Source: Nitrosomonadaceae bacterium | Lineage (GTDB): Bacteria > Pseudomonadota > Gammaproteobacteria > Burkholderiales > Usitatibacteraceae | DNA length: 5,739 nucleotides | Reading direction: 5' to 3' | Assembly: GCA_021300055.1 (NCBI GenBank) | Contig: JAJTHU010000145.1 | Coordinates: forward strand, 1 to 5,739 | In this document: one piece after another, positions 1 to 4,776 of the stretch | How positions within the stretch are numbered: the stretch's first letter is position 1 | Layout of the letters: every line of letters starts with the position of its first letter | The notes under the pieces: generated by a model | The model's input: the letters and a program-made list of their open reading frames with translations, nothing else | Database searches by the model: none | Told to the model about the DNA's origin: nothing | Made by a program: the position numbers and the translations under genes

Positions 1-66
1 CAGGCCGATGATCACCAGTACGATGGCGATTTCCACCAGCGTAAATCCGGATTGTTGATTTTTCAT
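1..66 (-). CDS. Type IV prepilin-like protein, N-terminus only (cut by window edge)
   Basis: The 22 visible codons encode a class III (type IV) prepilin signal: a short charged leader MKNQQSG, then the mature start FTLVEIAIVLVIIGL. The leader glycine (residue 7) precedes Phe+1, Glu+5 is present, and the hydrophobic N-terminal helix follows. The family is cleaved and N-methylated by prepilin peptidase PilD and assembled into a pilus or pseudopilus at the inner membrane. The start is well supported by AAGGAG about 6 bases upstream of the ATG. It follows a 36-codon ORF by 59 bases and probably shares its sigma-54 promoter. The helix wording (EIAIVLVIIGL) is commoner in minor or atypical prepilins than in the classic major pilin (ELMIVVAIIGI), so no pilA symbol is given. 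The remaining protein lies outside the window. Confidence 0.9.
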   Translation of the reverse strand, partial: MKNQQSGFTLVEIAIVLVIIGL

Positions 67-125
67 TGTGATCTCCTTGAAATTGCGTAACGACTGAGGG
101 CGCGATACCGCCTGAGGATTTTTGG

Positions 126-236
126 TCAAACGACGAGCTTATTGAGGATCCCAATGACCAACCCCAACGACAGCACCGCTACGGCGACGTTGGCAAAGAA
201 GCTTGGGAACTCTTGAACTGTTGTTGGGTTGCTCAC
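126..236 (-). CDS. 36-aa single-span membrane micro-protein leading the pilin operon
   Basis: This small ORF starts with GTG at 236 and ends with TGA. A good Shine-Dalgarno (GCAGGAG) sits about 6 bases before the GTG. The product has a polar N-terminus (MSNPTTVQEFPSF) followed by a hydrophobic segment of about 20 residues (residues 13-31, including FFANVAVAVLSLGLVIG) and a short LNKLVV tail with one lysine. It therefore looks like a single-pass inner-membrane peptide. It is the first ORF after the sigma-54 promoter, with an inferred 5' leader of about 30 bases, and precedes the prepilin gene in the same direction. I recognise no family. By context it may help pilin assembly or regulation, but that is inference. 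It could instead be a translated leader peptide. Reality is supported by the promoter, the ribosome site and a coherent membrane helix. Confidence 0.6.
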   Translation of the reverse strand: MSNPTTVQEFPSFFANVAVAVLSLGLVIGILNKLVV

Positions 237-276
237 GCTGGACTCCTGCAAGGCAGAATGAATACGCGTAGCTCTA

Positions 277-292
277 AGCAATCAGCGTGCCA
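277..292 (-). promoter_or_regulatory. Sigma-54 (RpoN) -24/-12 promoter for micro-ORF and prepilin
   Basis: The minus strand reads TGGCACG-CTGA-TTGCT, matching the sigma-54 consensus TGGCACG-N4-TTGCW at every defined base, with the correct 11-base step from the GG to the GC element. The predicted start of transcription is near 266, which leaves a leader of about 30 bases before the GTG at 236. Pilin genes are classic RpoN targets (PilS/PilR in Pseudomonas), so sequence and context agree. Confidence 0.88.
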
Positions 293-298
293 AATTGT

Positions 299-311
299 TA
301 AATAATTGATT
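299..311 (-). promoter_or_regulatory. Candidate IHF binding site
   Basis: The minus strand reads AATCAA-TTAT-TTA, a full match to the IHF consensus WATCAA-N4-TTR, in an AT-rich stretch (292-329). It is centred about 39 bases upstream of the predicted sigma-54 start, between the promoter and a possible enhancer motif. That is the usual place for the IHF bend in RpoN promoters. The consensus is short and AT-rich, so chance matches occur. The position raises confidence. Confidence 0.5.
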
Positions 312-378
312 TATTTAACTAAATTAGATGTTACTACGTTTGTATAGGTGATTTGCTTAAGTGATTGTCCTGAGAAGA

Positions 379-390
379 GACATGACTGTC
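379..390. promoter_or_regulatory. Candidate enhancer-binding-protein site (GACA-N4-TGTC)
   Basis: A perfect 4+4 inverted repeat GACA-TGAC-TGTC lies about 113-124 bases upstream of the predicted sigma-54 start, within normal range for an activator. Further TGTC tetramers occur at 366-369, 452-455 and 518-521 on the plus strand. The P. aeruginosa PilR site is described as (C/G)TGTC preceded by variable bases, and 386-390 and 451-455 fit it. Tetramers are common by chance, so this is a weak prediction. Confidence 0.25.
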
Positions 391-480
391 CGGGTTTTCG
401 ACACCTCAGCGGCGCCAATTCTGCCCGACGCAGACTCGGTTCTCTCCAACCTGTCGAGCGTGAAGATGTTCTGTTGCCCA

Positions 481-499
481 GCATGGCACTAGACCATGC
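481..499. repeat. Inverted repeat GCATGG-N7-CCATGC upstream of the histidine kinase
   Basis: A perfect 6-bp inverted repeat with a 7-base spacer lies 68 bases before the TTG start of the histidine kinase gene. It could be an operator or a small hairpin in the leader. No T-run follows, so it is not an intrinsic terminator. The rest of 312-566 holds only the regulatory motifs listed here and no convincing gene. No good sigma-70 promoter for the kinase could be picked. Confidence 0.35.
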
Positions 500-566
500 C
501 ACAATCGGCCCGTTGAATGTCGGCACCCAAACCGTTGCCACCCCTTAACTTCGCGAGCGACCCCGC

Positions 567-2324
567 TTGAACCCTAGTCAAATTTGGCGTGCAGCTTCAC
601 ATTGGCTCATGACACAGCGCCGCTGGTTGATCATCGCCATGTTGCTGTCGCTGCATCTCTCGCTGATGTCGCTTCCGAACGCCGACTTGTTCTCGCGCGT
701 CTGGCTGCTGGTGCACTTTGGACTCTTCCTGATCTGGCAGCCCTTTGTGTCGGGGCAACGCGAGTTAAACGTTATCGCGGTTGCGATCCTTCTCGGGATC
801 ACCCTCGTCATTCTCTACACGCTTGCCGGCTGGATGTTTGGTGCATGGATCGCAATCCTGATCGCCATCATGGGTGGCAAGGTCTTCACACTGCAGGCCG
901 CGCAACGCAATCGCTTCTACCTAGTTGCCGTCTTCTACCTTTTTTCGATTCTCCTGTCTTGGACAGTGCCAGTCGCGCTGCTTGGCGTAAGTGCTTTGCC
1001 GTCCGGTATGCGAACGCTCGCAGCCTTTGGTCTACCGCTTGTGATGATCGCAATGGTGTTCTTGCCCTTCCGCGCGGAGGACGAGTCGACGCAACAGGTC
1101 TTCGATTTCTTCTACTCGATGTTCGTGTTCCAGCTGGTAGTCGTCATCGTTCTCGGCAGCCTGGCCGCGATGCGCGTTACGGGTAACCAGTATTTCCCGG
1201 CAGTGTTTCTAACGGTTCTTTCTTTCGCGGGTGCGTTGCTACTGCTCACCATCCTCTGGGCACCGCGCGGCGGGTTCGGCGGATTGCGCACTTATTTCTC
1301 GCGTTACCTGATGTCGGTTGGTATGCCGTTTGAGCTCTGGATGCGGCGCATTGCCGAACTCTCCGAAAGCGAAATGGCACCATCACGCTTCCTCGAATCT
1401 GCGATGGAAGAGGTGCGCACACTCCCATGGGTCGTTGGCGCGCATTGGCGCTCAGCGGACGGCGAAGGCGAATTCGGCCACAAGGGCGGCCACACCGCGA
1501 CATTCAAGTATCACCAGTTGGAAGTAACCTTCCATACGGAGATTGAGCTGTCACCAGCCCTTTACCTTCACGTGCGGCTGCTCGCGCAAGTGATCGCCGA
1601 GTTCTACGAGGGCAAACGTCGGGAGCGTGTGTTCCGCCAAAACGCCTACATGCAGGCAGTGCACGAAACCGGCGCTCGCTTAACACACGATATCAAGAAC
1701 CTCCTGCAGTCGCTCTACGCCATTACCTCTGCGAGTGCCGCTTCGCAGGAGCGAGAACGCGCTCAGAAAAACACGACTTCCGATTCGACGACGTCGCCTA
1801 GCGCTTTCGACTCGATGCTGCGTCGCCAGTTGCCGCACCTCACGCAGCGACTCAACGCGACGCTTGAAAAGCTTCGCAATCCCGCCGTCCAGCAAGGCGA
1901 TATCGTCTATCCGGCGGCAGACTGGTGGCGAGACATTCAGCAGCGCTATGCGGGAACCGGTGTGAGCTTCGTGGCCGCGAACGATCTGACGGGCAATGTG
2001 CCGGCCAATGTATTTGAAAGCGTACTCGACAATTGCATTGACAACGCGCGTCGTAAACAAGCTCGCGAACCTGGCATTGCGATCACGGTGGCCCTGCACG
2101 CAGGCGACACGCCAAGTCTGACAGTGTCCGACACCGGCTCAGCGATATCGGAGGCAACGGCCACTTCTCTCCTAACTGCGCCAGTCGCGAGCTCGCGGGG
2201 AAGCGGTTTGGGCATCGGCCTATATCAGGCGGAGCGCCAAGCGCGCGAGTCTGGATTCCAACTATCGCTCGCGCGCAACGAAAACGGTTGTGTGGAGTTC
2301 TCGCTAACGCGGGTCGCGGCGTAG
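567..2324 (+). CDS. Membrane sensor histidine kinase (7-8 TM, GAF-like linker, DHp-HATPase)
   Basis: This is a 585-residue inner-membrane sensor kinase. Hydrophobic spans lie at about residues 22-38, 45-61, 67-85, 87-104, 117-141, 151-168, 183-202 and 209-232. Residues 250-355 look like a degenerate GAF-type linker. The DHp H-box is RLTHDIKNLLQSL with His374 as phosphoacceptor. A Ser/Thr-rich insert (about 387-412) separates the two DHp helices. The ATPase domain shows the N-box (LDNCIDNA, Asn489/Asn493), the G1 box (VSDTG, Asp522) and a glycine-rich G2 box (GSGLGIGL, 545-552). The TTG start at 567 is the only start after the in-frame stop at 546-548 that keeps the full N-terminus; its Shine-Dalgarno is weak, and ATG 609 is the alternative. 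No response regulator is adjacent. It is divergent from a sigma-54 pilin unit, but its architecture differs from PilS (six TM plus PAS). The pilin link is inference. Confidence 0.92.
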   Translation: MNPSQIWRAASHWLMTQRRWLIIAMLLSLHLSLMSLPNADLFSRVWLLVHFGLFLIWQPFVSGQRELNVIAVAILLGITLVILYTLAGWMFGAWIAILIAIMGGKVFTLQAAQRNRFYLVAVFYLFSILLSWTVPVALLGVSALPSGMRTLAAFGLPLVMIAMVFLPFRAEDESTQQVFDFFYSMFVFQLVVVIVLGSLAAMRVTGNQYFPAVFLTVLSFAGALLLLTILWAPRGGFGGLRTYFSRYLMSVGMPFELWMRRIAELSESEMAPSRFLESAMEEVRTLPWVVGAHWRSADGEGEFGHKGGHTATFKYHQLEVTFHTEIELSPALYLHVRLLAQVIAEFYEGKRRERVFRQNAYMQAVHETGARLTHDIKNLLQSLYAITSASAASQERERAQKNTTSDSTTSPSAFDSMLRRQLPHLTQRLNATLEKLRNPAVQQGDIVYPAADWWRDIQQRYAGTGVSFVAANDLTGNVPANVFESVLDNCIDNARRKQAREPGIAITVALHAGDTPSLTVSDTGSAISEATATSLLTAPVASSRGSGLGIGLYQAERQARESGFQLSLARNENGCVEFSLTRVAA

Positions 2325-2333
2325 CGCTGATGG

Positions 2334-2363
2334 TAAGCACGGGGCAACGGCTTGCCCCGCTTA
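2334..2363. terminator. GC-rich hairpin between convergent genes, probable bidirectional terminator
   Basis: A perfect 8-bp stem CGGGGCAA / TTGCCCCG closes a CGGC loop (2340-2359). It extends with TAAG / CTTA on the outside after a small bulge. It lies 10 bases after the stop of the histidine kinase and directly after the stop of the convergent lipoprotein gene. Neither side has a real T-run, so termination efficiency is uncertain. It may act mainly as a 3'-end stabiliser. Confidence 0.6.
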
Positions 2364-2364
2364 A

Positions 2365-2832
2365 CTACATCTTGGTCACGCGAGTCGCGCCGTTGCCGGA
2401 AAGAATACGCACGCGGTCGCCGACTCGGAACTCTTCGTCTTTCTCTTGCGTAATCGCAACGAGCTTTCCGCCTTCCAGTTTGACGGTCACTTCCACGCCA
2501 CGACGATCATTGTTCGCTTTCTCGATGCCTGCGCCGGCGAGGCCACCGATCACGGCACCAGCAATGGCGCCCGCCGCTTCCGCTTTGTTGCCCCGACCCA
2601 GCGTGGAGCCTGCGATGCCACCCAGCGCCGCGCCAGCGAGTACACCCGTACCGCTATCACGTGCGTCGATGGTGACGTCGCGAACCGCCTCGACTACGCC
2701 AAGGCGCACATTCATCTCTCCGCGCGCTTGACTACGCGTGTAGCTTCCGCCGCCAAGGCCTGGCGAAGCACACCCTGCGAGCAGGGCGCTACTGACAACC
2801 AAAATTCCCAGAATGACGCTTTTCGATTTCAT
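2365..2832 (-). CDS. slyB: SlyB-like glycine-zipper outer-membrane lipoprotein
   Basis: The 155-residue protein has a lipoprotein signal: charged MKSKS, a hydrophobic core and the lipobox LLAGC, with Cys21 as the lipidated residue. The next residues are Ala-Ser rather than Asp, consistent with outer-membrane sorting. Residues 61-102 form a glycine zipper of repeated GxxxG spacing (GVLAGAALGGIAG and AGAIAGAVIGGLAGAG), interrupted by a short charged turn. A conserved C-terminal beta-rich part (VEVTVKLEGGK, RVGDRVRIL) follows. Length and order match E. coli SlyB, also 155 residues, a PhoPQ-linked outer-membrane lipoprotein thought to stabilise the envelope. TAGGAG lies about 6 bases before the ATG. 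It follows the nucleoside kinase gene by 32 bases in the same direction, so co-transcription is likely, though function gives no obvious reason for the pairing. Confidence 0.88.
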   Translation of the reverse strand: MKSKSVILGILVVSSALLAGCASPGLGGGSYTRSQARGEMNVRLGVVEAVRDVTIDARDSGTGVLAGAALGGIAGSTLGRGNKAEAAGAIAGAVIGGLAGAGIEKANNDRRGVEVTVKLEGGKLVAITQEKDEEFRVGDRVRILSGNGATRVTKM

Positions 2833-2864
2833 ATTTGCTCCTATTCAACCTCCCGCATCAGCGG

Positions 2865-3803
2865 TCAGTCCCATAACGATTCATCAAATGCTGACTCATA
2901 GCGTTGCGCGATTTCATCTCTGGTTGGCGAATGCCCCTGTGGTCCGCGCACTTCAATCTTGATCGAACCCATCGTGTTCGCGAGCCGGGCAGTCTTTTCC
3001 CACGACCAACCACGCTCAATGCCGTACAGTAGGCCCGAACGATAGGCATCTCCACATCCTGTCGGATCCACGCGCCGATCTTCTCTAACGCTTGGGACCG
3101 CAATCCGTTGACCGTCAGCGTAAACAACAGAACCCTCTGCGCCCTTCGTAACAAAAAAAGCGCGCACCCGCTCAGCAAGCTTTTCGACTGGCTCACCGAT
3201 CTGGTCTTCCAGAATGCGTGCCTCGTAGTCATTGACCGCAACATAGTCTGCGAGTTCGATGAAGTGCCGGAGCTCATCACCGTTGAAGATCGGCATTGCC
3301 TGGCCCGGGTCAAAAATGAACGGGATTTTTGCGTCATGAAACTGCTCGGCATGCTGCAGCATACCGTCGCGCGAGTCTGGTGCCAGGATGCCAATCGTGA
3401 TGTCTGACGCGTCGCTGACTTTGTTGACGTAGGAGGACGACATCGCGCCAGGATGAAACGCCGTAATCTGGTTTGCATCAAGATCGGTCGTGATGAACGC
3501 CTGGGGAACAAACGTGCCCGGAATTTCGCGGATATGCTTGCGCGAAATACCGAGCTGATCAAAGCGCTCGCGGTAGGGGCCGAAATCGTCGCCGACTGTC
3601 GCCATGACCATTGGCTCACCACCCAAAAGGCGCAGGTTGTACGCAATGTTGCCCGCAGTGCCACCAAACTCGCGCCGCATGTCCGGCACCAGGAACGACA
3701 CGTTGAGGATGTGAATTTGGTCCGGGAGGATGTGCGTGCCGAAGCGGCCATGAAAGACCATGATGGTGTCGTAGGCAACTGAACCGCAGATAAGTGCTGG
3801 CAT
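2865..3803 (-). CDS. PfkB-family nucleoside/adenosine kinase
   Basis: The 312-residue protein is a cytoplasmic ribokinase-fold (PfkB) kinase that transfers the ATP gamma-phosphate to a sugar hydroxyl. Visible landmarks are the N-terminal LICGSVAYDTIM strand, the GG motif FGGTAGNIAYNLRLLGG (46-62), the NDYE form of the NxxE magnesium motif (191-194), TKGAEGS (219-225) and the anion-hole signature DPTGCGDAYRSG (246-257), whose Asp252 is the catalytic base. The opening GRFGTHILPDQIHILNVSFL and the DPTGxGDA signature resemble M. tuberculosis adenosine kinase and, from memory, the Burkholderia thailandensis nucleoside kinase (BthNK, about the same length). Purine-nucleoside salvage is therefore preferred over sugar or fructose-6-phosphate kinase activity; the exact substrate is not proven. 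The ATG has GGAG 4-5 bases upstream and a TATAAT element further up. The gene leads a probable two-gene unit with slyB. Confidence 0.92.
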   Translation of the reverse strand: MPALICGSVAYDTIMVFHGRFGTHILPDQIHILNVSFLVPDMRREFGGTAGNIAYNLRLLGGEPMVMATVGDDFGPYRERFDQLGISRKHIREIPGTFVPQAFITTDLDANQITAFHPGAMSSSYVNKVSDASDITIGILAPDSRDGMLQHAEQFHDAKIPFIFDPGQAMPIFNGDELRHFIELADYVAVNDYEARILEDQIGEPVEKLAERVRAFFVTKGAEGSVVYADGQRIAVPSVREDRRVDPTGCGDAYRSGLLYGIERGWSWEKTARLANTMGSIKIEVRGPQGHSPTRDEIAQRYESAFDESLWD

Positions 3804-3841
3804 GAGGCTCCAGGGGGAAGTGAGGTAATCGTCAGGCTGAG

Positions 3842-3847
3842 ATTATA
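3842..3847 (-). promoter_or_regulatory. Sigma-70 -10 element for the nucleoside kinase
   Basis: A perfect TATAAT on the minus strand lies 38 bases before the kinase ATG, giving a leader of about 30 bases. No good -35 hexamer exists at 16-18 bases; the nearest (TTGGCA) is only 13 bases away, so the -35 side is weak. Confidence 0.5.
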
Positions 3848-3974
3848 GCGAGCGAGCACTTGCCAACGCCGTCGTGCCAGCCGCCAAATTAGTGGCTTAT
3901 GCCCGAGTTTGGCAGTTTGTCGTGAAGTGGCGACGCGGCGGCAGGGTTTACTTGCCAAATGCGCGCTGGTTCAA

Positions 3975-3980
3975 TTGACA
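3975..3980 (+). promoter_or_regulatory. Possible -35 (TTGACA) of the riboswitch transcript
   Basis: A perfect TTGACA faces the riboswitch. The best hexamer 17 bases downstream is AAGAGT at 3998-4003, which matches TATAAT at only three positions. Initiation here would give a leader of roughly 120 bases before the aptamer. The poor -10 keeps this tentative. Otherwise 3848-4010 shows nothing but a repeated ACTTGCCAA (3858-3866 and 3950-3958). Confidence 0.22.
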
Positions 3981-4010
3981 GTATTTAACACGTCGGCAAG
4001 AGTAAGGGGG

Positions 4011-4124
4011 TGCAATATGCAGGTGCCGCGTAAGCGCGATGTGGTCTCTCGCAGGCCTCCCTAAGATGTGGTTCGCGACCGTGGCGGTTGGGAAGCCTAG
4101 TGCACAAACCTCGGGTCAATTGCA
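4011..4124 (+). other. Potentially structured leader upstream of the riboswitch
   Basis: Several pairings nest here. TGCAAT (4011-4016) pairs with ATTGCA (4119-4124). CGCG-TAAG-CGCG forms a hairpin (4027-4038). AGGC-C-TCCC (4053-4061) pairs with GGGA-A-GCCT (4090-4098) around an inner GGTT/GACC hairpin (4070-4080). No known RNA family was recognised. The outer pairing is helped by a local palindrome, ATTGCAAT, so it may be accidental. Confidence 0.25.
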
Positions 4125-4127
4125 ATC

Positions 4128-4222
4128 ACACTGACAAGGGCAAGCTCATCGAAAGGTGAGGACGCAAAGTCACCGGTCTACGAGGGGCAGGGAACTGCAC
4201 CTACGACAACGACAGCGGGACC
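4128..4222 (+). ncRNA. Cyclic di-GMP-I riboswitch (GEMM-I) aptamer
   Basis: The 5' half matches the GEMM-I consensus closely. ACAAGGGCAA (4134-4143) is followed by a 6-bp helix capped by a GAAA tetraloop (CTCATC-GAAA-GGTGAG, 4145-4160), then the conserved GACGCAAAG (4161-4169) and CACCGGTCTA (4171-4180). The second helix carries GCAG-GGAA-CTGC (4187-4198) and ends near AGCGGG (4214-4219), equivalent to the conserved GCGGG of the Vc2 aptamer. The second helix is less regular than usual, and the closing helix could not be paired convincingly by eye. The riboswitch senses the second messenger c-di-GMP and controls the gene in cis, here the DUF1631 fragment starting some 20-35 bases downstream. 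Function as an ON or OFF switch cannot be told. Confidence 0.9.
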
Positions 4223-4229
4223 ACCAGAG

Positions 4230-4255
4230 AATCGAAAAATGGACTTTTCTCGATT
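4230..4255 (+). promoter_or_regulatory. Hairpin over the candidate start codons (possible expression platform)
   Basis: AATCGAAAAA (4230-4239) pairs with TTTTCTCGATT (4245-4255) with one bulged C, leaving the loop TGGAC. The ATG at 4239 straddles stem and loop, and the TTG at 4255 begins at the stem foot. An overlapping alternative is GAGAA (4227-4231) with TTCTC (4247-4251). Lying just after the aptamer, it fits a translation-control platform. It is AU-rich, lacks a real terminator T-run, and its role is inferred. Confidence 0.4.
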
Positions 4256-4605
4256 TGCTTTATCGCTACTCGACCCCGCATTTCCGGTCGAAAGCCCTGC
4301 CAAGCGCCGATGCACACGAGTCGCAACAGACAGATGCAGTTAGCCCAACCAGTCTTAAGCGCGGGACTTGGATCGAGTTCTATCAAGCAAACGGAAGCCG
4401 TCTGCGCGCCAAACTATCTTGGGTCAGCCCGTTGAAGGGCATGTACCTCTTCACAAATCCAGGCGCAAGCGAGGCCCTGTCTATCGCGCCAGAGGCACTG
4501 AGTCGGCAATTGGCTTCCGGTGTCGCACGGATCATCGAGGAGTCGTCACTGATTGACCGTGCGGTCGATCGAATGGTGACGTCACTCAGTGGCGCAAACT
4601 CCTAG
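4255..4605 (+). CDS. Short DUF1631 C-terminal-domain protein, riboswitch-controlled, possibly a truncated or frameshifted gene
   Basis: The frame encodes the C-terminal module typical of DUF1631 proteins of Betaproteobacteria: LKRGTWIEF, RAKLSWVSPLKGMYLFTN, LSIAPEAL and a terminal LIDRAVDRMV helix. Full-length DUF1631 proteins are several hundred residues longer, so only the tail is present. The frame is open back to GTG 4156, but that start lies inside the aptamer and would translate riboswitch RNA, so it is unlikely. The first start after the aptamer in this frame is TTG 4255, without a clear Shine-Dalgarno, giving 116 residues. An ATG at 4239 lies one frame away and gives a sensible start (MDFSRFALSLLDPAFPVES) before stopping at 4343. 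A single-base frameshift near 4285-4295 would join the two. The gene is therefore either a small TTG-started protein or a recently damaged one. Biochemical function is unknown. Confidence 0.6.
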   Translation: MLYRYSTPHFRSKALPSADAHESQQTDAVSPTSLKRGTWIEFYQANGSRLRAKLSWVSPLKGMYLFTNPGASEALSIAPEALSRQLASGVARIIEESSLIDRAVDRMVTSLSGANS

Positions 4606-4614
4606 GAGCACGCG

Positions 4615-4776
4615 ATGAATGCAGCCGACGTTCCGGCGACAACTGACCTCATTGCACTCGTTACGCGTCGACGAAGCATACGCACGATTGCGATTCGATA
4701 CTCGACTCTGGTCTGCATCGCTATGCTCTGCGCGCAAGCGACATCCCAATGTCTTCGGTTTCTACTAGCCAGCTAA
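4615..4776 (+). CDS. Hypothetical 53-aa protein coupled to the DUF1631 fragment
   Basis: An ATG at 4615 is preceded by AGGAG at 6-base spacing. This Shine-Dalgarno overlaps the TAG stop of the DUF1631 fragment, suggesting translational coupling in one riboswitch-controlled operon. The product starts MNAADVPATTDLIALV, has a basic patch (TRRRSIR), then a hydrophobic segment (about residues 31-42, STLVCIAMLCAQA) with three cysteines overall. It may be a membrane-anchored or exported peptide, but the long charged N-terminus is unlike a standard signal peptide. It ends with TAA at 4774-4776, so its last 12 bases overlap the convergent dehydrogenase gene. I recognise no family. It may be the remnant N-terminus of a longer gene cut off by a rearrangement. 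Confidence 0.45.
   Translation: MNAADVPATTDLIALVTRRRSIRTIAIRYSTLVCIAMLCAQATSQCLRFLLAS

Noticed and set aside
87..114. Small hairpin GGCG-CGATAC-CGCC with a repeated CTGAGG between the micro-ORF and the prepilin
   Set aside because: The stem is only four pairs with no T-run, too weak to call a terminator or processing site.
348..548. 66-codon plus-strand ORF before the histidine kinase
   Set aside because: It has no Shine-Dalgarno, shows no domain and overlaps the regulatory motifs. A real upstream peptide is not excluded but unsupported.
584..1186. 200-codon plus-strand ORF inside the histidine kinase
   Set aside because: It is rich in Arg/Cys/His with no motif, while the overlapping frame gives coherent membrane helices.
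1680..2099. 139-codon antisense ORF in the histidine kinase
   Set aside because: It lies opposite the conserved H-box to N-box region; no ribosome site or family was seen.
2288..2901. Plus-strand ORFs opposite the SlyB gene
   Set aside because: They are Pro/Ala/Ser-rich shadows of the glycine-zipper codons; the minus strand has lipobox and ribosome site.
3858..3879. TGGCACG followed by TTGG on the minus strand, resembling a second sigma-54 promoter ahead of the kinase
   Set aside because: The gap between the two halves is two bases too long and the -12 GC is misplaced; a TATAAT element nearby explains initiation better.
2858..3958. 366-codon minus-strand ORF overlapping the nucleoside kinase in another frame
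   Set aside because: Its Ser/Arg/Thr-rich composition has no domain and it covers a kinase with intact motifs; it is a frame shadow.
4011..4125. 6S RNA, cobalamin riboswitch or tRNA in the region before the GEMM aptamer
   Set aside because: Only short look-alike words (GGTTCGCGACC, TTGGGAAGCC) were found; the length and the rest of the consensus of these RNAs are missing.
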